This document shows, one piece after another, positions 53,353 to 64,000 of a DNA stretch of 64,000 nucleotides; position 1 is the stretch's first letter; every line of letters begins with the position of its first letter. A program made the translations under genes and the position numbers. The DNA is from Undaria pinnatifida. Lineage: Eukaryota > Sar > Phaeophyceae > Laminariales > Alariaceae. Under the pieces are notes generated by a model, which was not told the DNA's origin, did not search any database, and saw nothing but the letters and a program-made list of their open reading frames with translations. The stretch spans positions 1,168,001 through 1,232,000 of the forward strand of contig JABAKD010000017.1 in the NCBI GenBank assembly GCA_012845835.1, in the 5' to 3' direction.

Positions 53353-55514
53353 TGTGATTAAACCTCCTCAAGCCAGACACCTGAGAGCAAAGATAAATGG
53401 TGTATCCTTGCCGTGCGGAGCATAATGTATCTTCACGCGTTCCTGTTTGCAACGACACTGTCGACTAGTTAGTTAGTGCTTGAAAGCATGTATGTTGCCG
53501 CGGAAAGGGCAAAGAAAGGAGTTCTAAGTGTCACGTGATCGAATAATAGCCAGTCTCGGACAGCGCATCTACATGGCGCTGTGGCTGGCCGCAATATCTC
53601 GAATAATGACGAATGACCAATGCCCCGGTAGAGGCCTTGGAAGTTTTCTTAGCGGAAACGATTTTTGACTGACGGGGCTCCTTAGCCCTGCCTTACCCAA
53701 TTTCGCCGGATTTTCGTTTTTTTTTTCCCCCGGTAGTAACGTTCGGTCTGTTTCGACTACTGTTTCGACTACTTACTGTATGTCATGGGCTTGTTCTCAT
53801 CGGGTTCGTATTAGACTAAACTTTTTTACACACAGACACACACGCATTTTTTGGGGGGGCGTATAGACCTGCCCTCGTGGAACATACACCTTAAAAACAG
53901 AAAGATGCACATCACAGTACCTATGAGTCAGATACACGCTGCTGGTACTTTCCAAAACACCGGAGAGCTGCTGCGCGATGTGTATGCGCGGTATGTGCGC
54001 ATCCTGCTCGGTGCCGTACTCGCACACTCGTCGAGCAGTTCCAGTAGACTACACTCCAAAAGGCAGCGGAACAATCCTAACTAGTTCAGGACATATCATA
54101 CTGCTGCTGTGGGAAGTACCTTGTACCTTGTATGTGGTAAAAAAAGCCGCACAATTCGTCAGGATTTGGGAGGGCCAGGATACGAGGAACGATACCATGT
54201 ATGAGTGTGTATCCTTGAAAATATGTTGTCAACAGTACCGCTATAGACTATATAGACTAGTCTAATATACCAGTATATCAGACTCGCAACCCCAGCAAAA
54301 CCACGGGTTGTACATCTTGCGGCACTACGTAGACGATCTCGAATCCTATGCCCATTCTTCAAACACGCAACCTGCTCCGCGCGCCCACGTGCGGACGGAG
54401 TGTTCCACGTATAAAAGACCGTCCGTTCTCATTTTGGGCTCCGTTCCCATTTTCCCGAAAACTCTGTTAGTATGTACAAAGAAGAGCAACAACCTGTTGT
54501 TTGTCCCCGCTAATTTTTATTGAGCGCTTGTTATCTATTTTCACGTGTCAGAGAGATCAGACGGATCGCCGATCCCTTCTTGATGATCTAGACTAGATAT
54601 TCCACGGAAGACCTGTAGTCTAAGGTCTGGCTACTACCAGGTGGGAGCCGTGCGATCAGCCTGTTTGATCTACTGTATGTAGCTCATTCATGTTATAGGG
54701 TGGAAAAGCGGTACGATTTGCATAATCTAGCACATGTTTTCCTGGGTGGGATTCGTTTTGTTGATGTGCAGATTCCGCGCAAATGCCTCAGAATGGCAGA
54801 AGAAACAGGATCTACCGCTTTAGATGGCATACAGTACAGTGGATCATGATAAGTGCGAGGGGCACACCTACTTCATTTCGAAACGAAATTCTAGAAAAAT
54901 CATGATGCCTCTGTTCTACGGATCGCTGTGAGACGTATGTATGTATGGCGGATACTCAACAAGGTGAGGGCGACGTGGTGTCATGCATCGTCGTTGACTC
55001 AGGCTTCGCATTTCCCCGTTGACAGGTCGAAAGCTCTCACCCCTGGTGGCTCTGCTACCCAGGCGGTCAGCAGGGTTTACGGTACAAGACAAGGGGGATT
55101 GGCGTCCAATCAGATACCGCCCCGCTCTGCGTGTTTCTGATACTGGCGGTAGAGGAGGAGGAAGAGGAGTCAAAAATATGCGTCGTGTCAAAGTGCTTGC
55201 TTCGACACCATGACACAATACCTGGTACTCGGTGCTCGGTGTTCTTACGCCCCGTTATCTATGTCCGTCTTCCTTACCTCGCCAGTCCCCACCCCTCCGC
55301 AGTCACGCCTTGCAAAGCCTGGCCCTAGCCTGCTTAGCTTCGCCGTGCACCGCTTTCACCAGCAAGGATGGTGCCTGCCGCAGAGCACGGCGGCAAAGCT
55401 CCTTATCGCCGATCACTCTCGACCCGAGGCTTCTTCCAGACCAGTAAATTCCGTACACTCCAGTAGGTCGAGATATCGGTCTCGGGAAGGAACAGCACAT
55501 CGTTAGCCTTTAGA

Positions 55515-55843
55515 GTCCGGGCATGGAAGGCTGTACGTAGCACGACCGTCGCCTGCCTGCTGTTCCTTGCGTAGAAAGACGATGTCAGCGCGAGAGGAAG
55601 GCTTTCCTTGTTTCCCAGCGGGACAAAAGCAAGCTACCGGGGATGCATACGTATCTACCGCAGCTTCCGCGTTATCTATAGAAGAGGCAAAGATGAGCGC
55701 GTCGTCTTGGTCAAGGAAGGAGGAGGGAGAAAGAGCTTCATGGAACAGACTCCGGATGCGGGCAAACTCGTGAAGTTCCGCCCGTAACTGTGGATCGTTA
55801 GCCGAAACGTAACACTTCAGATTTTTCTGGTAAAAATCTTCAA
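55515..55843 (-). CDS. Unassigned coding-like stretch
   Basis: One frame stays open for about 108 codons with ordinary amino-acid composition, for example NLKCYVSANDPQLRAELHEF and DQDDALIFASSIDNAEAAVD. A plausible acceptor (TTTTTACCAG|AA) sits at its upstream end. I do not recognise the family. It could be an exon of an unknown gene or a fossil of a mobile element; no neighbouring exon was identified. Confidence 0.35.
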
Positions 55844-56478
55844 TCTTGAATCTTCAACGTGTGATATATTATTTTGCATGTATGTGCATCGATCCGTATC
55901 CTCGGTGCATCTTCAATCTTATTCTTCAACGTACTTTTGTGATAGAGCCTGGCATCTCGTGTACCAGGTACCTGGCATACATCTTCAGCTGTCTGTCGTG
56001 ATTGGTAGTCGCAGCGCGCATGGCGGCATGAGACGGCAAAGATACTCAACGAGTACGAGGGTGCTGTGCTCCGTTTGGTGACAAAAGCAGATATGCAAGA
56101 AAGTGTGTTTGTATGTGTTTTGACTGTCACGTGTGTTGCGTGTTTGTGTGTGTTCGCTCAAGGAAATAAATGCGAGCTGACCGCGCATGCCAGAGGGTCT
56201 CGCACGATGACGAACTGGCGACGATGAGCTGTCAGACGAAGGAAGCACTCAATAACGGGGTGTCGTGAAGTTAATCAAGACGTTCATGGACTGGTGCGAG
56301 TTTATTCGTTCTTTCTAATAGCTATCGTACCCACGAGACCAATGGAAAAATAAATCCATACCAAAGTACAAATATCATACGCGAATTGGTCACAAACACT
56401 CGACGGTACTTTGTGTGTACGTGTGTAATCTGGTGTGTGCCTGTACTCGTATCTTATTTTATAACTAATTTTCAAGGA

Positions 56479-56943
56479 CGTCAGCCGTGAGTTTGACGAA
56501 TTTCAGGTCAATACTCATTTTTGCAAGCTGCGTTGTTGGTACTCGCAATATACTATATGAGTGAGTTTTTATTGGGAGGTGTCTTATTTTTTGTCCACTA
56601 GAATGGTAAGTATTTGTATTTGTACTTTAGGTGGGGAATTTTGAGCTAGGTAAAACATCACATCTATTTTATAAATTTATTACTGTAGTTTATTTGTCTG
56701 TGTACCTGCGTTTGGTGTGTTTTGATCAGATTATTATAAATACGCTCTAAACTCCCCACCTAAAGTATAAAACCAACACTCACCATTATTAGACTATATA
56801 GCGGACAAAAAATAGGACCCCCTTCCAATAAAGACTCACCCATAGACTAGACTAATTATTTTATATTACTAGTACCAACAACGCAGCTTGCAAAGATAGT
56901 AGTAGTCTATTGACCTGAAATTCGTTGAACTCACGGCTGACGT
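56479..56943. mobile_element. Foldback element with long inverted arms
   Basis: The left arm starts cagccgtgagtttgacgaat and runs through tttgcaagctgcgttg, attttttgtccactag and tactttaggtgggga. The right arm returns tccccacctaaagta, cggacaaaaaat, acgcagcttgcaaagat and gttgaactcacggctga. Arms of about 175-195 bp with a ~95-bp centre, A/T-rich. A further single arm with an inverted partner lies at 56945-57045. No coding frame. Confidence 0.75.
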
Positions 56944-57734
56944 CCTTGATTTTTTTTTTATAAAATACGTCAGCTGAGTGAGTTCGATAAATTTACAGTC
57001 GATACTCATCTTTGCAAAGCTGCGTGTGTTTGTGCGTGTGTGATTAGACCTATTGCGTATGTGTTTGGTTGTTGACCGCTTTCCTGATTCTTCGTGGTAT
57101 ACGTACTGGCTGTAGTAAGCATGGCAGCGTGATAAGAGTGTACACCATGAATACAACGGAGATACGTGTGGTGACAGGCAGTAGTACTAGTCTAAGGCAT
57201 AGAACCAACAAAACGTCCCACGTGTGTGTGGTTGTATGCGCGTGTTCGTGTATGTGACCACAGTCACCCTCATTCGTCGTAACAAGACAAATGAATTTGC
57301 ACCTACATAGACTACAGCACCATGTACCAGATGGCCTCTTGCGTTGTTTCTACGAAACTCAGCGCCAGCCTCCCGATACCCCCCCCCCCCCCCCTCCCTC
57401 CCCCCCTCCCTCCCTGCCTCCCTCCCCCCCTCTCTCCCTCCCTCCTTCCCTCGGCGCCGTATACGGCTATTGACCAACAAAGGGTCCCGCGTGTCGTTTG
57501 GGACCAGCGATCCCGTTGTCCGAAAATAAAAAATATCCGAGCAACGGAATAGACTAATCGATTTCTAGCTAAAACCTAAACCTATCGACCCGCTCCCTGT
57601 GATTCCGCGTCCTCAACAAACTGCAATATACTATTATTAGCACAAGCGTCCGACACAAGCTGGAAAAATACTGGGACGCCAACGTTGCTGCGCTAACCTT
57701 ACAAGCAGCCATCATCTACCGTATAGTGACTGCT

Positions 57735-57785
57735 GCATGTAGTGCCTGCTGCTGCTGCTGCTGCTGCTGCTGCGGCTGCGGGAGC
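57735..57785. repeat. CTG trinucleotide run
   Basis: tgcctgctgctgctgctgct..., about ten CTG units and then variants. Confidence 0.8.
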
Positions 57786-57907
57786 GGACAAACAGCCCTT
57801 CCTGACTCCTTGTGGCCATCGTCGACCGACTGGCTGCTGTCTGGCTGGAAGCAACAGCAACACAACCTTCAGCAGCATAGGATCACATATGTTCTGCATG
57901 CGAGCTA

Positions 57908-58192
57908 CCGTACATAGAGGTGCACCTTGTTGTGACTCCCAAAAGCTTTTTTGGGCGACAGGGCTCCTTAACCCCAAATCGTCGAAGTTTAATTCCTGTT
58001 CAAATTGCAAAAAATATTAGTATAATATTCTTCTGAATACCTACTGTTCTGTAGGCCGGTTGTTTCCGTCGGGTTGCACTTTCCGTTCGCTCAAAATTGT
58101 TTTTTGGGTCAAGTATAGAGCTCCTCACAATCCAAGAATCTTGCAGGCAAGAAGTGGTGCACCTCTAATCGTGGCATGTGTCTGTTGTTTTC
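57908..58192 (+). mobile_element. MITE-1, degenerate copy
   Basis: accgtacatagaggtgcacc, cagggctccttaaccccaaa, and the end gtgcacctctaatcgtggca. Confidence 0.6.
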
Positions 58193-58559
58193 TACAGACA
58201 CGTTTCATTCCATTGTTGGACTATTTCGTTGTTGGATAAGGTGAGCACTAAATTATGCTCGCTTTTCTTGAAAAAAAGCCTCCAAGGGTGCTCACTTTTT
58301 ATGCTTCGATAGATGGGCTATTGCCACCCACTACTAGCAGTACTACTGGCGGTGGAACCCAGTGCAGCTTCTCTGTAGATCCATCGGTCTAGCCGCAATC
58401 AACCCTACCGACAACCCAATCACTCAAAATCTGCCCAAAAAAGTACTGTAGACTCTAACCCTAATCTTAACCCTAACAGAAGCCCTGGCTACAGCGACGC
58501 CCATCGCACAGCCGACTGCGCAAATACGCCGAAGAATCGTTACCAAGCGGATGTAAGCC

Positions 58560-58670
58560 TACAGCACTGGTAACAGCAACAGCAACACCAACAGCTACGT
58601 CGACAGCCACGGCAACAGCAGCAGCAACAGCAACAGCGAGAGCAACAGCGAGAGCAACAGCAACAGCGCC
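58560..58670. repeat. CAGCAA-type repeat
   Basis: Repeated cagcaacagcaaca and agagcaacagcg units. Confidence 0.8.
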
Positions 58671-59104
58671 AGAATATATACCGTCGTTCGGCTATTCGAA
58701 GACGACAACCATCATGCAAGCGATATTTTGCCTCGTCCCCACACCCGTCCCCAACGAGGGCAAACGGGCGAGGTCAGGGCGGGATCCAATCGCCGCAGTT
58801 TCCCGTCGGTCGCCTGCAACACTGCGCCAAACGTTCACAAGACCACTAATATCGAAACGAGCAGCACATCCCCGCTCTCCCTCCCGGACACACTCTCGCC
58901 AAAAGGGCAAAACTTACCACACACCGCCTATGACGCCCCAAAAAGGGCAGAAACCTACTCCCCTCTCCCCTCCCCCGAAATTCTCTTGTCGATATACCCC
59001 AAGCATGCTCGCACCAAAAGGGCAGAACATTTCTCCACCGTTACAATCAACGATGTCGGCTCACGGTGACGGTCTAGTGTTGACCCGTCAAGGGCTCTTT
59101 ACTT

Positions 59105-59400
59105 AGAAATAACACCCCAGTTTTCACGCTTCAGATAGATCACGATCTACATCATCAACAGATCATAATCTATATAATCTACAGATCACGATCTAGATCT
59201 AGATCATCTACATATCACGATCTAGATCATTCATAGATCGCGATCTAGATCATCTAATCTACAGATCACGATCTATAGTGGATCATCTGCAGATCACAAT
59301 CCAGATTATCTAGATCATCACGATCTAGATCATGTAAAGATCACTCATCTACAGATAATCATCTAGATCATCTGTTAATAGATCCTGTAGCTTCCGTTGT
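59105..59400. repeat. GATC-rich degenerate tandem repeat
   Basis: About ten units around 22-30 bp of the type agatcacgatctagatcatc. Same core as 35640-36410. Confidence 0.75.
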
Positions 59401-60388
59401 GATATGTTGTGCAGGATATGTATACATGGAGTACAACCCAGGAAACGTTTGCTAGATTATACAGATCGTACGGCTCCCAGCCGGTGACATGACCTATAGC
59501 ATACAGATCTTCCTGCAAGATCTATTAATAGATCATTAAGTGGGGATAGATCCGTGATGATCTGCCGACATCATGCAATCTTGGGGTGTGCTTGACAGCT
59601 ATCAGTCAAGGGGAATCATTGCCAACACAACCCGACATCATTGCTTCCGACCCACCACAGCAAAACAGAAGCGATGCACAAAATAAAAATAAAAAAGCGG
59701 ACACACACTCGACACACACACTACTAACCGACTTCCTCATGAAAAATAGAGGACACCAGGACACCACGTACGCACTTCGTCGACCACACCCGTCCAAGTT
59801 CCCCTCTGACTCATGCCACGGAATAGGTGAAGCCTTCTCCTTTTTTGTCGGAGACTGCTTCACTCGACAAGCTGCACGCCCCACCCAAAAACAAAAAAAA
59901 AAACGAGAAAAAATGAAAAGCGAAACCAGATGAACAGACCCATGGGCTAGGTGAAAAAAAAAAAATAACATCGAAGACAAAAAGAAAAAATGACCTTCCA
60001 ACGAGTTTGGGTTAAGAAATCCCGAAACGGCTCAGCCGAAAAAAAAAGGTCATCTCTATCGTAGCACGAGGTCTCTACGCGTATTGTGCACCTTTGACGA
60101 GTGCGTGACGTTGACTCGTTTAGAACTACTGTAGCTGTACCCCGGATTTCGAGGAACATTACTTGAAAATAGAGTGGATACTTTTTACGGCAACTCATGG
60201 GTACCGCCATTTGGGTTGTGGGGCGGCTGCCGCCCGAGGACGGAAACAAATGAGAAAGGATTCAGCAACAGTCTCTAGAGCCCAGGCAAATGCACAACTG
60301 CACAACTGCAGACGACACGGCTACTCCTACCGGCGACTGCCAGACAACTGCAAAGCAAGGAAAAACTATCGAGAACTACAACCCTAGC

Positions 60389-60633
60389 GGAGTTGGCGAA
60401 CGATAGGTCCGCGACCCGAGTCCCTGCCAAGAGGCTGTGCGCTCGTAGCAGTGTATCCAGGCAAGCAAAAACTTCATTATACGAAATATTTCCGCAGCAA
60501 TAAAGCATGGAGGAGCTGACGAACCATAGGTTCGCGACTCGAGTCCCTGCCAACAGGCTGTACGCTCGTAGTAGTGTATTTAGGCACCCGAATACTTTAT
60601 TATATGGATTATTTCCGCAGCAATAAAGCATCA
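60389..60633. repeat. Tandem duplication, 122-bp unit
   Basis: ggagttggcgaacgataggt ... gcagcaataaagcat is repeated from 60511 as ggagctgacgaaccataggt ... gcagcaataaagcat, about 80% alike by eye. Confidence 0.8.
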
Positions 60634-61094
60634 GAAACTGCAAGTGCAAGCACACCACTACTACATCGGTGAACTATAAATACAGTGAAATATGCATGCA
60701 TACGTACTCCTTCCCAGGCCAAGGCCGGCACAACAAAAACTGAAAGCGCAAGAATCTTCCCAATGCTCTATCGGCGGACACCCGCAGCACCTTCCGCAAA
60801 CCCCTCAAATTCCACAAATTAACGCACTCTACGGCGCCAAATCGTCCGCTGTCAGTTCGAGAGTTCGTGCTGCGCGGGAACCGCCCCCCCCCCCCCCCCC
60901 CCCCCCCTCCTCCCCAACAAAGCTTGACGCCCACAAAACGGCTTCAAACTTCTCAAGGGTGCTCTACCGCTTTAACTCTGCACGCATCGTACGCCTCAAA
61001 AAGTCGCCGCAGACGACCACGCAGAGTTTTGCCCCCTAGGTACGCTTACCAATTATACTAGCTGGTGGCCTCTTAGGAACGAGTTGTAGCCGTC

Positions 61095-61200
61095 GCGCCA
61101 CCAGCACCACCAGCACCACCAGCACCACCAGCACCACCAGTAAGCAGGAGCGGAGCCGTCGTGAGCCACCCGAGCAGCACCGAGACCATTGTTGTACAGC
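61095..61200 (-). pseudogene. Degenerate partial copy of the neighbouring terminal exon
   Basis: The + strand string taagcagg, followed by a gap, then gagccacccga.cagca, parallels 61441-61490 inside the terminal exon. The minus strand reads VSVLLGWLTTAPLLL against SLLIGWLSKDKSVPLL. The following part has turned into a 9-bp (ccaccagca)n array at about 61098-61140. Looks like a decayed tandem duplication of the exon end. Confidence 0.4.
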
Positions 61201-61384
61201 TTGCCCGATCGAACTTGCCGGTGGTCTCTGAGATGAGCCGTAGCCGTTGCGCGAAGAGCGACGCCGGTGAGCAGAACGAAGCGGGGCTTTACATATCCTT
61301 CGTGGACCGCCCCACAATAAAAAAAAATAGCCGTTCGTCCCAACCCGATCATCAAAGAGACTGCTATTGTCCATTGTCCGCATC

Positions 61385-61625
61385 TCAATCCGTCTTGCTC
61401 ATTACCGCCTGGGCGGTAACCGCGCGACCAGCAGCGGCTGTAAGCAGGGGGACGGATTTATCCTTGGAGAGCCACCCGATCAGCAGCGACGTTGTCGCTC
61501 CAAATGCCCGCCGCCCCACGTTGTAGACCCAGCCGACTTTCGTCTCCAAAAGCGACGCGACCGACCAGTGGTCCGTATGCTTGCGTACCAATCCGTCGCC
61601 GTCGACCTCCACCACGGAGAAATTT
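61385..61625 (-). CDS. Terminal exon of a third gene, possibly NTF2-like (DUF2358/SnoaL-like)
   Basis: Acceptor after a long pyrimidine tract (TTTTCCCAG|A), phase 2, then 79 codons to TGA. Reads NFSVVEVDGDGLVRKHTDHW, SVASLLETKVGWVYN, then a small hydrophobic stretch (GATTSLLIGWLS) and a tail ending MSKTD. A 'DG(L/I)V.(K/R)H.DHWS' strand near the C-terminus is typical of NTF2-fold DUF2358 and SnoaL-like proteins; that assignment is from motif memory and tentative. Upstream exons should lie at higher coordinates. None was recognised in 61626-64000, so they may be beyond the window. Confidence 0.5.
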
Positions 61626-61994
61626 CTGGGAAAACGAGAAAGAAAGGCGGAAAGTACAATATATTAACGGAAATATCTTGAGAAAAATAGCGGACAGCTG
61701 GGAATTGCATCAGAAACACAACACCGTGAAATATTTGTAAACATGCAGAAGTGACCCGGTAAAGGAAGAAGCGTTTTCCCATGTCTTAACAAAAGTTTCG
61801 CTGTAGTCTTAAGTACGTTTGACAAGGCACTCAGCACACGCACCGCGCTAACACTAACACCACCACGAAATTTCCAAGAAAAAGAACAATAGAGCCGGTA
61901 CACGCACCAAGGTATATACTACTACCCCGGTGTTCTTTAGATAACGCCAGAGAGAGCCGGTACACGCATCAAGAACGTACCACTGCGAAAGACG

Positions 61995-62150
61995 CGTTCC
62001 ACAATAGAGGAATACCTTAATTTGGCTAAAATACATTCGAATGCCGGTGCTCCTTAGCACCAAAATCGTCGGAAAAAATCCCATTCTTGTGTCGCAATAT
62101 TTTTGTCGTTGCATACCTAGGCCAGGAGTTCATCCATCCGATGGAGCATT
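61995..62150 (+). mobile_element. MITE-1, truncated copy
   Basis: gcgttccacaatagaggaat, ggtgctccttagcaccaaaa, gcatacctaggccagg. The right end is missing. Confidence 0.5.
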
Positions 62151-62231
62151 CAGTTTACTCTAAACCACGTTATGGGTTTATAACGCCCGTACAACAGTAA
62201 ATTTAACTTGAAGCTAGTATAGAAGCTAGTA

Positions 62232-62536
62232 TAGGATCAAGGCTACGACAGGGGGGAACCAACCCCGTTTTTCACTCGCTACTGGTTTCGAGGCACACCG
62301 GCACGAGCGACACCGTAACTCACGAAACACATACCTGGTAGGTGTAATCTTAGGCGAGCTTTTTGTCGCACTCACCCCTCCCTCCATTGCGGATTGATAC
62401 GATTTCGCAGAAGAAGTAGAACAGCACGAAACCTCAACACCGCAAAAAAACAGAGGGGAAACACTCGCGCGAGTGACCCCTCCCCACTAAAAAACAAGGC
62501 CCGTTAAGGGAGGGGAGGTCCTACCGTAGGCTGGGA
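62232..62536. mobile_element. MITE-3 copy
   Basis: atcaaggctacgacaggggg to gtcctaccgtaggctgggac. Contains gcacaccggcacgagcgaca and cactcgcgcgagtgacccct. Confidence 0.7.
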
Positions 62537-62964
62537 CAGGAGGGTAAGGAGCTCCTCAACTGCGCAGCCTCAGGAAAACAACAACGCGCGTCCACATTGG
62601 AGCACGCGTCGAAATTTCTGAGAAACTGCCAAAGAGAGCGACGACAAACGCATCAAAATAGACACACGTCAAAAGAAACGGCACTGCGGTGTCGACAAAC
62701 ACCGAAGGCACGCATACGGCACAAAAACACACCGCAAGCATCATTTTCTTTACATGCAATGAATCTTGGGTAATGGGGTAACCCCCCCCCCCCCCCAAGG
62801 CAGGCCCACACGAGAAACGCATGGCCGCTTTCGAAAACTTTACCCTTTTACTACTGGGAAAATTATCCCACACTAATCTCAAGTACTTCGCTCCCAAAAC
62901 CTAAGCTGCATCTCTGAACGGGTTTGATTAACCCCGTAAAAGACGCATGGTACCATAGAGGTAC

Positions 62965-64000
62965 ACTAGGGGTCCCCAAATAAGGCGGTATCCCGATATA
63001 AGGCGGTCAAAACCGCTTTGGAGACACAGTAGGGGTCCCCCAATAGGGCGATATCCCGATATAAGGCGGCCGAAATCGCTTTAAAGGTACAGTAGGGGTC
63101 CTCCAATAAGGCGATATCCCGATACAAGGCGGCCGAAATCGCTTTGGAAGTACACTAGAGGTCCCCCAATAAGGCAGTATCCCGATATATGGCGGTCAAA
63201 ATCGCATTGAGGTACAGTAGGGGTCCCCCAATAGGACGGTATCCCGATATAAGGCGGTCAAAATCGCTTTGAGGTACCGTAGGGGTCCCCCAATAAGGCG
63301 ATATCCCGATATAAGGCGGTCAAAATCGCTCTGGAGGCACCGTTGGGGTCACAAAATAGGGCGGTATTCCGATATAAGGCGGTCAAAATCGCTTTGAAGG
63401 AACAGTAGGGATCCCCCAATAAGGCGGTATCCCGATATAAGGCGGCCAATATCGCTTTGGAGGTACCGTAGGTGTCCCTCAATAGGGCGGTATCCCGATA
63501 TACGGCGGTCAAAATCGCTTTGGAGGTACAGTAGGGGTCCCCCAAGGCAGTATCCCGATATATGGCGGTCAAAATCGCATTGGAGGTACAGTAGGGGTCC
63601 CTCAATAGGGCGGTATCCCGATATAAGGCGGTTGAAATCGCTTTGGAGGTACCGTAGGGGTCCCCCAATAGGGCGGTATCCCGATATAAGGCGGTTGAAA
63701 TCGCTTTGAAAATACAGTAAGGGTCCCCCAATAGGACGGTATCCCGATATAAGGCGGTCAAAATCGCTTTGGAAGTACAGTAGGGGTCCCCCAATAAGGC
63801 GGCATCCCGATATAAGGCGGCCAAAATCGCTTGGGGGGTATGGCGGGGGTCCCCCAATAAGGCAGTTTCCCGATATATGGCAGTCAAAATCGCATAGGAG
63901 GTACAGTAGGGGTACCCCAATTGGGCGGTATCCCGATATAAGGCGGCCAAAATCGCTTTGGAGGTACCGTAGGGGTTCCCCAATAGGGCGGTATCCCGAT
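62965..64000. repeat. 63-bp satellite array, continuing past the window
   Basis: About 16 units of the type taggggtcccccaataaggc, ggtatcccgatataaggcgg, tcaaaatcgctttggaggta. Unit length is mostly 63 bp, with some shorter. The minus strand stays open over 63258-63983 with a 21-residue period (SKAILTALYRDTALLGDPY), probably because 63 is a multiple of 3. Confidence 0.93.

Overview
The window is nuclear DNA of a eukaryote. Short coding exons are joined by GT-AG introns of 0.8-4.4 kb, and most of the sequence is inverted-repeat elements and minisatellites. The exon sequences fit a protist or alga with large introns; a stramenopile such as a brown alga is a reasonable guess, but nothing here fixes the species.

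The main content is two head-to-tail genes on the minus strand for seven-transmembrane RGS proteins (a 7TM bundle followed by a regulator of G-protein signalling domain, the architecture of plant AtRGS1). Gene B is complete: ATG at 51666, stop at 25816, 11 exons, 461 codons, about 25.9 kb. Gene A starts at 17613 and leaves the window at its left edge. Nine exons (363 codons) are inside, ending within the RGS domain. Every shared exon has the same length and the same intron phase in the two genes, except exon 7, which is 6 nt longer in A. Protein identity by hand alignment ranges from roughly 40% (exon 1) to about 77% (exon 8), so the duplication is old. I found the exons by matching A against B and then checking splice sites and phases.

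At 61385-61625 (minus strand) lies the last exon of a third, unrelated gene, tentatively NTF2-like (DUF2358/SnoaL-like). A coding-like stretch at 55515-55843 (minus) is unassigned. The 17.6-25.8 kb and 51.7-61.4 kb stretches are otherwise intergenic, filled with repeats.

The introns and spacers carry several element families. MITE-1 is about 270-330 bp, with termini of the form GACGCGTGCTACGATAGAGG. MITE-2 is about 230-280 bp and has C/G-rich ends. MITE-3 is about 270-300 bp, with ends like GACCAAGGCTACGGTAGGGG. REP-4 is about 270-340 bp, with ends like GACTCATCCCACG. A foldback family contains GCTTGCAAAGATGAG. Several minisatellites sit inside or beside these elements; the clearest is an 11-bp array of about 53 copies grown inside one MITE-1 copy. 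Other arrays are (TTGGG)n in intron 5 of gene B, (GGGA)n just upstream of its exon 4, (AACAAG)n in intron 3, two GATC-rich arrays, and a 63-bp satellite running off the right end.

No rRNA, confident tRNA, CRISPR array or bacterial-type operon is present.
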